In this document: piece by piece, positions 23,535 through 25,381 of the stretch | Layout of the letters: each line of letters begins with the position of its first letter | How positions within the stretch are numbered: the stretch's first letter is position 1 | Assembly (NCBI GenBank): GCA_900548305.1 | Contig: URJZ01000019.1 | Coordinates: forward strand, 1 to 25,381 | DNA: 25,381 nt | Source: an uncultured Oscillospiraceae bacterium | GTDB taxonomy: Bacteria; Bacillota; Clostridia; Oscillospirales; Acutalibacteraceae | Direction: 5' to 3' | Notes under the pieces: generated by a model | What the model saw: only the letters and a program-made list of their open reading frames with translations | The model's database searches: none | What the model was told of the DNA's origin: nothing | Position numbers and translations under genes: made by a program

Positions 23535-24941
23535 TTATTTTTCAATTCTCCATTTGATGCCTTGAGGTGTATCTTCCAAAACAACATGTCTGGCTTTTAA
23601 TTCATCTCGAATTCTGTCAGCAGTTGCCCAATCTTTTTCCGCACGGGCTTTGGTGCGCTGTGCAATTAAAGCTTCTATTTCCTCATCCAAAGATTGCTCT
23701 TTTCTACTATAAAGTAAACCTAACACATCTGCCAAACGGTTAAACATATCCAGCGCATATTGACATATTTCTTTCGATGGTTGTGAAGAGGCATTTAAAT
23801 GGGTATTTATATCTTTTGCTAAGTCAAATAATGCAGAAATCGCATCAGCAGTATTAAGGTCATCGTCCATTGCCTCAATGAAATGCGCTTCATGACGATC
23901 AAACTTCTCTTTTAGTGGTGATTCGCCTTCTTTCTTTCCTATTTCTGCATTTTCTAGTAAGAAAGTTAAATTTTCACGGCAATTATATAAACGATCCAAA
24001 GCAGCTTTACATTGCTCAATGATTTCTGTACTGTAATTGATTGGACTGCGATAATGAGAGGCCACCATTAAATAACGAATTGGCTCATATCCATATTGCT
24101 CGGCTACATCGCGCACTGTAAAGAAATTATTGAGCGATTTACTCATCTTATGATTATCTACATTAATATAGCCATTATGCATCCAATAACGTGCGAAAGG
24201 TTTTCCGTTACAACATTCACTTTGTGCGATTTCGTTTTCATGATGCGGAAAAATTAAATCCTGACCACCACAGTGGATATCAATGGTTTCTCCTAAATAA
24301 CGGCGTGCCATTGCAGAACATTCAATATGCCAACCAGGACGGCCTTTACTCCAAGGAGCTTCCCAGTATGGTTCGCCCTCTTTTGCTGCCTTCCAAACAG
24401 CAAAATCCATGGCATCTTCTTTCATTTCCCCTACACTAATGCGAGCACCTGATTGTAAATCGTCCAGCGGTTGATGGGACAATTTACCGTATTCCGCAAA
24501 TTTTTTCGTTCTAAAGTATACATCTCCATTTTCTGCAACATAGGCGTACTCTTTTTCTAATAAATCAGCAATAATATGGATAATTTCATCCATATTTTCA
24601 GTTGCAAGCGGATGCACAGTTGCATGACCTACATTGAGTCCATCAGCGTCTTTCCAGTATTCCTCAATGTATTTTTTGGAAACGGTAAGGTAATCTGTAC
24701 CTTCTTCGTTGGCTTTTTTAATGATTTTATCATCAATATCCGTAAAGTTCTGCACAAATGTTACCTTATTTCCGCGGTATTCCAGGTAACGGCGCAGTAC
24801 CTCAAATACACAAATCGGCCGTGCGTTTCCAATGTGAATATAATTGTAAACCGTTGGCCCGCACGCATATATTTTGAAATGACCTTCCTCTTGAGGAATC
24901 AACTCTTCTTTCTCTCTGGTTAAGGTATTATATATTCTCAT
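23535..24941 (-). CDS. cysS: Cysteinyl-tRNA synthetase
   Basis: This 468-residue class I synthetase charges tRNA-Cys in the cytoplasm. HIGN at 36-39 and KMSKS at 265-269 form the ATP site. The zinc that selects cysteine is held by Cys27, Cys208, His233 and Glu237 (motifs YACGPTVY, WHIECSAM, FPHHENE). The C-terminal helical anticodon-binding part ends in GIKWRIEK. The length is typical. Translation starts at ATG 24941 behind AGAGGAAG. The gene follows cysE with 45 bases between them on the same strand, the cysE-cysS order known from Bacillus and relatives, so cysteine supply and use are probably cotranscribed. Any T-box leader would lie upstream of cysE, outside this window. Confidence 0.97.
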   Translation of the reverse strand: MRIYNTLTREKEELIPQEEGHFKIYACGPTVYNYIHIGNARPICVFEVLRRYLEYRGNKVTFVQNFTDIDDKIIKKANEEGTDYLTVSKKYIEEYWKDADGLNVGHATVHPLATENMDEIIHIIADLLEKEYAYVAENGDVYFRTKKFAEYGKLSHQPLDDLQSGARISVGEMKEDAMDFAVWKAAKEGEPYWEAPWSKGRPGWHIECSAMARRYLGETIDIHCGGQDLIFPHHENEIAQSECCNGKPFARYWMHNGYINVDNHKMSKSLNNFFTVRDVAEQYGYEPIRYLMVASHYRSPINYSTEIIEQCKAALDRLYNCRENLTFLLENAEIGKKEGESPLKEKFDRHEAHFIEAMDDDLNTADAISALFDLAKDINTHLNASSQPSKEICQYALDMFNRLADVLGLLYSRKEQSLDEEIEALIAQRTKARAEKDWATADRIRDELKARHVVLEDTPQGIKWRIEK

Positions 24942-24986
24942 CCAACTCTTCCTCTCATCTTCTGTCTTCCTATTTTCATGGTATGC

Positions 24987-25381
24987 TCATTCTGTTTTTG
25001 TATTACCGGTTTGGTTCTCTGTTGGAGCCGGCAACAATCTTTGCTCTGTCGCTGCGGCAAGCTGCTTTTTTAAATCTTCTACTTCCAGCTTTAATTTGGT
25101 ATGCTCTACACTCAGGCGGCACAACTCCTGAGCTACCGGGTCAGACACGTGAATTTGGTCTAAATTGCAAGTTTTAATTCCGTTAATTCTTACCACACGC
25201 GCAGGCACACCAACCGCTGTAGCATTGTCCGGCACTTCATCCAACACCACTGCACCGGATGCGACACGTGCTCCGTCGCCTACACGAAACGGTCCCAACA
25301 CTTTTGCCCCTGAACCTATCATAACATCATTGCCCAGCGTTGGGTGTCGCTTTCCGTGGTCCTTACCTGTACCGCCTAAGG
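24987..25381 (-). CDS. cysE: Serine O-acetyltransferase, C-terminal part
   Basis: This is the 3' end of a gene whose start lies beyond the right edge; about 131 codons are visible. The product makes O-acetylserine from serine and acetyl-CoA, the first step of cysteine synthesis. The visible part begins LGGTGKDHGKRHPTLGNDV, the active-site and loop region of CysE, followed by left-handed beta-helix hexapeptides (VMIGSGAKVLGPFRVGDGA, VASGAVVLDEVPDNATAVGV). After the helix comes an extension with a coiled-coil-like stretch (LSVEHTKLKLEVEDLKKQL) and a polar tail ending GNTKTE, longer than the short C-terminus of the E. coli enzyme. Codons upstream of the internal ATG at 25322 are clearly coding, so that ATG is not the start. 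It is followed by cysS. Confidence 0.95.
   Translation of the reverse strand, partial: LGGTGKDHGKRHPTLGNDVMIGSGAKVLGPFRVGDGARVASGAVVLDEVPDNATAVGVPARVVRINGIKTCNLDQIHVSDPVAQELCRLSVEHTKLKLEVEDLKKQLAAATEQRLLPAPTENQTGNTKTE

Noticed and set aside
24987..25322. Separate 111-codon gene starting at ATG 25322
   Set aside because: The codons before this ATG continue the CysE sequence to the window edge, so the ATG is internal to a truncated cysE.

Overview
The window is AT-rich DNA from a low-GC Gram-positive anaerobe, most likely a gut member of the Clostridia (Oscillospiraceae/Ruminococcaceae-like). The reasons are a long single-chain PurL of the clostridial/proteobacterial kind, AGGAGG-type ribosome binding sites, many hairpin-plus-U-tract terminators, a surface protein with a clostridial SPQTG sorting motif, and a cysE-cysS pair. 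Species assignment is inference. Apart from one isolated tRNA-Val(GAC), all genes are protein-coding. There is no CRISPR array, insertion sequence, integrase or rRNA.

Layout, left to right. (1) 1-1160: a flavodoxin-family oxidoreductase and an unannotated 46-residue small protein with its own terminator. (2) 1174-6178, minus strand: purL with a structured leader and a strong promoter, and a patatin-like lipase. (3) 6200-7078: divergent promoters for the lipase and tRNA-Val, then a 670-base gene-free region with three perfect inverted repeats and a promoter. (4) 7079-11481: a tight operon of acyl carrier protein, two active-site-complete ketosynthases and an AMP-forming acyl ligase, closed by a terminator. 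(5) 11950-14214, minus strand: a secreted GH25 muramidase with ricin-type lectin repeats. (6) 14412-16948: an ahpC operon whose reductase carries the AhpF disulfide domain at the C-terminus instead of the N-terminus. (7) 17112-19074: a ferritin-like di-iron protein, a PAP2 phosphatase and a two-helix membrane peptide. (8) 19425-25381, minus strand: a sortase-anchored protein with a duplicated domain, a YbaK-type deacylase, a decayed GNAT gene, an NRAMP homologue with an altered metal site, then cysS and the 3' part of cysE.

How the parts may work together. The ACP-KS-KS-ligase operon looks like a small specialised fatty-acid or polyketide pathway. The ligase would activate a free acid, the ACP would carry it and the two ketosynthases would extend it, while reduction, dehydration and malonyl loading would have to come from elsewhere in the genome. 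AhpC with its reductase forms a peroxide-detoxifying pair, and the di-iron protein just downstream may belong to the same oxygen-defence theme (inference). CysE makes O-acetylserine for cysteine synthesis and CysS charges tRNA-Cys.

The most noteworthy regulatory observation is a near-identical segment of about 37 bp (31 of 37 positions by eye) that forms the promoters of both purL and the ACP/ketosynthase operon. In each case a palindrome, AAATTGCAARGCAATTT, covers the -35 box TTGCAA, with TATAAT exactly 17 bp downstream.
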